Assembly (NCBI GenBank): GCA_016212345.1
Contig: JACRGM010000054.1
Span: forward strand, 1-8,098
DNA: 8,098 nt
Direction: 5' to 3'
Source of the DNA: Nitrospinota bacterium
Lineage (GTDB): Bacteria > Nitrospinota > Nitrospinia > SZUA-224
Positions 6,553-8,098 of this stretch are shown here, piece by piece; within the stretch, counting starts at the first letter, position 1, and each line of letters begins with the position of its first letter. The notes under the pieces are model-generated. The model saw only the letters and a list, made by a program, of their open reading frames with translations, made no database searches and had not been told where the DNA came from. The position numbers and the translations under genes are program-made.

Positions 6553-8098
6553 TTAATTTATCTGAACTATCTTATTATCCTTTACAGTAAGTATATAAAG
6601 CGATTTCTTAGAATCTCCAGATGGGAGTATTGTTGTCTTACCTGAAACACCTGGATAATCCTTGACCATGAGAAGGGCATCTCTGATATCTTCACGGGTC
6701 CTTGCCCCCTCCCTTAAAATAGTAATGATAATCTGGGCAGCATCGTAGGCTTGAGCTGATAATATGTCAGGATTAGTCCTGAAGATACCTCTGAACTCCT
6801 GGACAAACCTTCTTGTCCGGGTATAATATGAATCTACAAAAAATCCATCTACAAATATACTACCATTTATATATTCACCACCGATCTTTACCAGGTCAGG
6901 TGAATTCCATCCATTACCTCCTAAACATTTGACCCCCTTTATGTTATAAAAGGCAAGTTGAGGTATTATCAACCCTACCTTATCATAATAGCCTGGGATA
7001 AATATCGCATCGTATCTTAACTTTAATCTTGGCTTTATCACATTTGTTTTACGAGTGGCATTATTATTAAGTTCAAGCTGGAGGATTGATAGCCCCTTAT
7101 ACCACTCTTTTTCTATGGTGGTGATTATCCCTTTTTTATCAGACTCATCTTCTGTGGTAATATCTTCTTTCATTTTCAATATATTCTTTTTCATCTCTTC
7201 ATCACTAATTCCACCGATCCCTTTAATCTGTGGCTTGAAGTCTGTATCATCATCGCTGTAAGATTCTTCTGTAAGCACCTCTCCCCCAAGGAGGAAGACA
7301 TTTTCGATAAATATATCCTTCAGAGATCTTCCATAGTTGTCATCAGGGTATATGACTACAAATCTCTTCATATTGAGATCATTTATGGCATATTCTGCTA
7401 TTATCTTCCCCTGTAGTCTGTTAGTCATTGCATTCCGAAACAGGTATTTATTCAATTCAGGCATCCCTTCCTGCGAGGCAGATGGCGATAAGACAGGTAG
7501 GTGAAAATCCTCTGCAATAGGGGCAATGGTTCTGAAAGATTTACTGAAGATGGGTCCAATAATGGCTATAATACTACTATCTTGTGCAAGTTCTCTGACA
7601 ACATTGGCATCCTTCAGTGTATCCCCTTCTGAGTCTCTTACAACTATTTCTAATACCTTTCTCTCATCACTGTTTAAAGAATTAAATGCCATCTGAATTC
7701 CTTGCAGTACCTTTTCTCCTAAGACTGCAGCCTCTCCTGAAAGAGGAAGGACAACACCAATTTTTGTCTTGGTAAATGGGAGGATTGGTGGAGATTCCTC
7801 TAAATTTTTCTTTGCTTTCTCTATATACTCATGCATAGGAAAGTCCTTTATAAACCTCTCAAGTGTACGCCTGAAAGATTCGTAATCTCTTAATCTATAA
7901 TAGTAGATGGAGGCAAGCTTAAATAACGAATAATCACCAGGGAAGTCATATGGATATCTCTCTATCAAGACCTCGAGTTCAGACTTAATCAGCCTTTTCA
8001 TTACAATCTCTTTAATAAAATTCCTTGATTGTGTAATGATATCTTTGTCTCTATCTATCATTAGAACCTCCTTAAATTCCTCTATTGCTTCAAGATAT
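6553..8098 (-). CDS. LpoA-like penicillin-binding protein activator (TPR plus periplasmic-binding-protein fold), 5' end outside window
   Basis: Resembles the YraM/LpoA group: a helical TPR segment followed by a type I periplasmic-binding-protein domain (Peripla_BP_6). In E. coli, LpoA is an outer-membrane lipoprotein that activates PBP1A from outside the glycan layer. Numbering from the ATG at 8061: TPR-like helices at about 1-90 (for example S-L-F-K-L-A-S-I-Y-Y-Y at 45-55), domain start K-I-G-V-V-L-P-L-S-G at 100-109, G-P-I-F-S-K-S-F at 169-176, V-V-I-Y-P-D-D-N-Y-G-R at 235-245, an inserted charged segment at about 284-345, P-Q-L-A-F-Y-N-I at 367-374 and G-N-G-W-N-S-P at 382-388. The frame stays open upstream of that ATG to the window edge, and the 12 extra codons (Y-L-E-A-I-E-E-F-K-E-V-L) read as a TPR helix. 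An AAGGAGG sits 5 bases before the ATG, but it also encodes K-E-V; starting there would leave no signal peptide, so I treat the gene as partial. A branched-chain amino-acid binding protein is the main alternative; the TPR part and the adjacent PBP1A argue against it. Confidence 0.8.
   Translation of the reverse strand, partial: YLEAIEEFKEVLMIDRDKDIITQSRNFIKEIVMKRLIKSELEVLIERYPYDFPGDYSLFKLASIYYYRLRDYESFRRTLERFIKDFPMHEYIEKAKKNLEESPPILPFTKTKIGVVLPLSGEAAVLGEKVLQGIQMAFNSLNSDERKVLEIVVRDSEGDTLKDANVVRELAQDSSIIAIIGPIFSKSFRTIAPIAEDFHLPVLSPSASQEGMPELNKYLFRNAMTNRLQGKIIAEYAINDLNMKRFVVIYPDDNYGRSLKDIFIENVFLLGGEVLTEESYSDDDTDFKPQIKGIGGISDEEMKKNILKMKEDITTEDESDKKGIITTIEKEWYKGLSILQLELNNNATRKTNVIKPRLKLRYDAIFIPGYYDKVGLIIPQLAFYNIKGVKCLGGNGWNSPDLVKIGGEYINGSIFVDGFFVDSYYTRTRRFVQEFRGIFRTNPDILSAQAYDAAQIIITILREGARTREDIRDALLMVKDYPGVSGKTTILPSGDSKKSLYILTVKDNKIVQIN

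Noticed and set aside
7055..7261. 68-codon plus-strand open frame inside the LpoA-like gene
   Set aside because: Antisense shadow of the charged insertion; Ser/Ile-rich with no start signal or motif.

Overview
The window is an 8.1 kb piece of a bacterial chromosome. It is AT-leaning, uses many AGA/AGG arginine and ATA isoleucine codons, and is densely packed with housekeeping and cell-envelope genes. A class A penicillin-binding protein, an LpoA-like periplasmic activator and a FimV/LysM/SPOR envelope protein point to a Gram-negative (diderm) organism. The gene content (CoaBC followed by a family 4 type uracil-DNA glycosylase, and an acyl-CoA dehydrogenase-pathway enzyme) would suit a Desulfobacterota- or Nitrospirota-like lineage. 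That placement is inference with low confidence, because no marker gene is present.

Layout. Bases 1-222 (+) are the 3' end of a 3-hydroxyacyl-CoA dehydrogenase. Its stop overlaps the TTG start of a 609-residue exported protein (219-2048, +) built as FimV-type N-domain, acidic linker, LysM-like domain, NTF2/Cds6-like domain and two SPOR-like repeats. A 193-bp gap follows, most of it filled by a nested imperfect palindrome (2108-2232) ending 9 bp before the next start codon. Then comes a tight, overlapping (+) operon: coaBC (2242-3516), a four-cysteine uracil-DNA glycosylase with a divergent motif A (3476-4147), and a bifunctional PBP1A (4147-6516). After a 36-bp convergent gap, the (-) strand carries an LpoA-like protein (TPR plus periplasmic-binding-protein fold, 6553-8098) that runs off the right edge.

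How they fit together. Three of the six genes act in or on the peptidoglycan layer: the LysM/SPOR protein should bind glycan, PBP1A polymerises and cross-links it, and the LpoA-like protein resembles the lipoprotein activator of PBP1A. CoaBC supplies coenzyme A, which the upstream acyl-CoA enzyme uses, but this link is only metabolic and need not explain the gene order. I see no phage, transposase, CRISPR, tRNA or rRNA genes and no defence system. The most unusual items are the palindromic element, the domain architecture of the 609-residue protein and the altered glycosylase motif.
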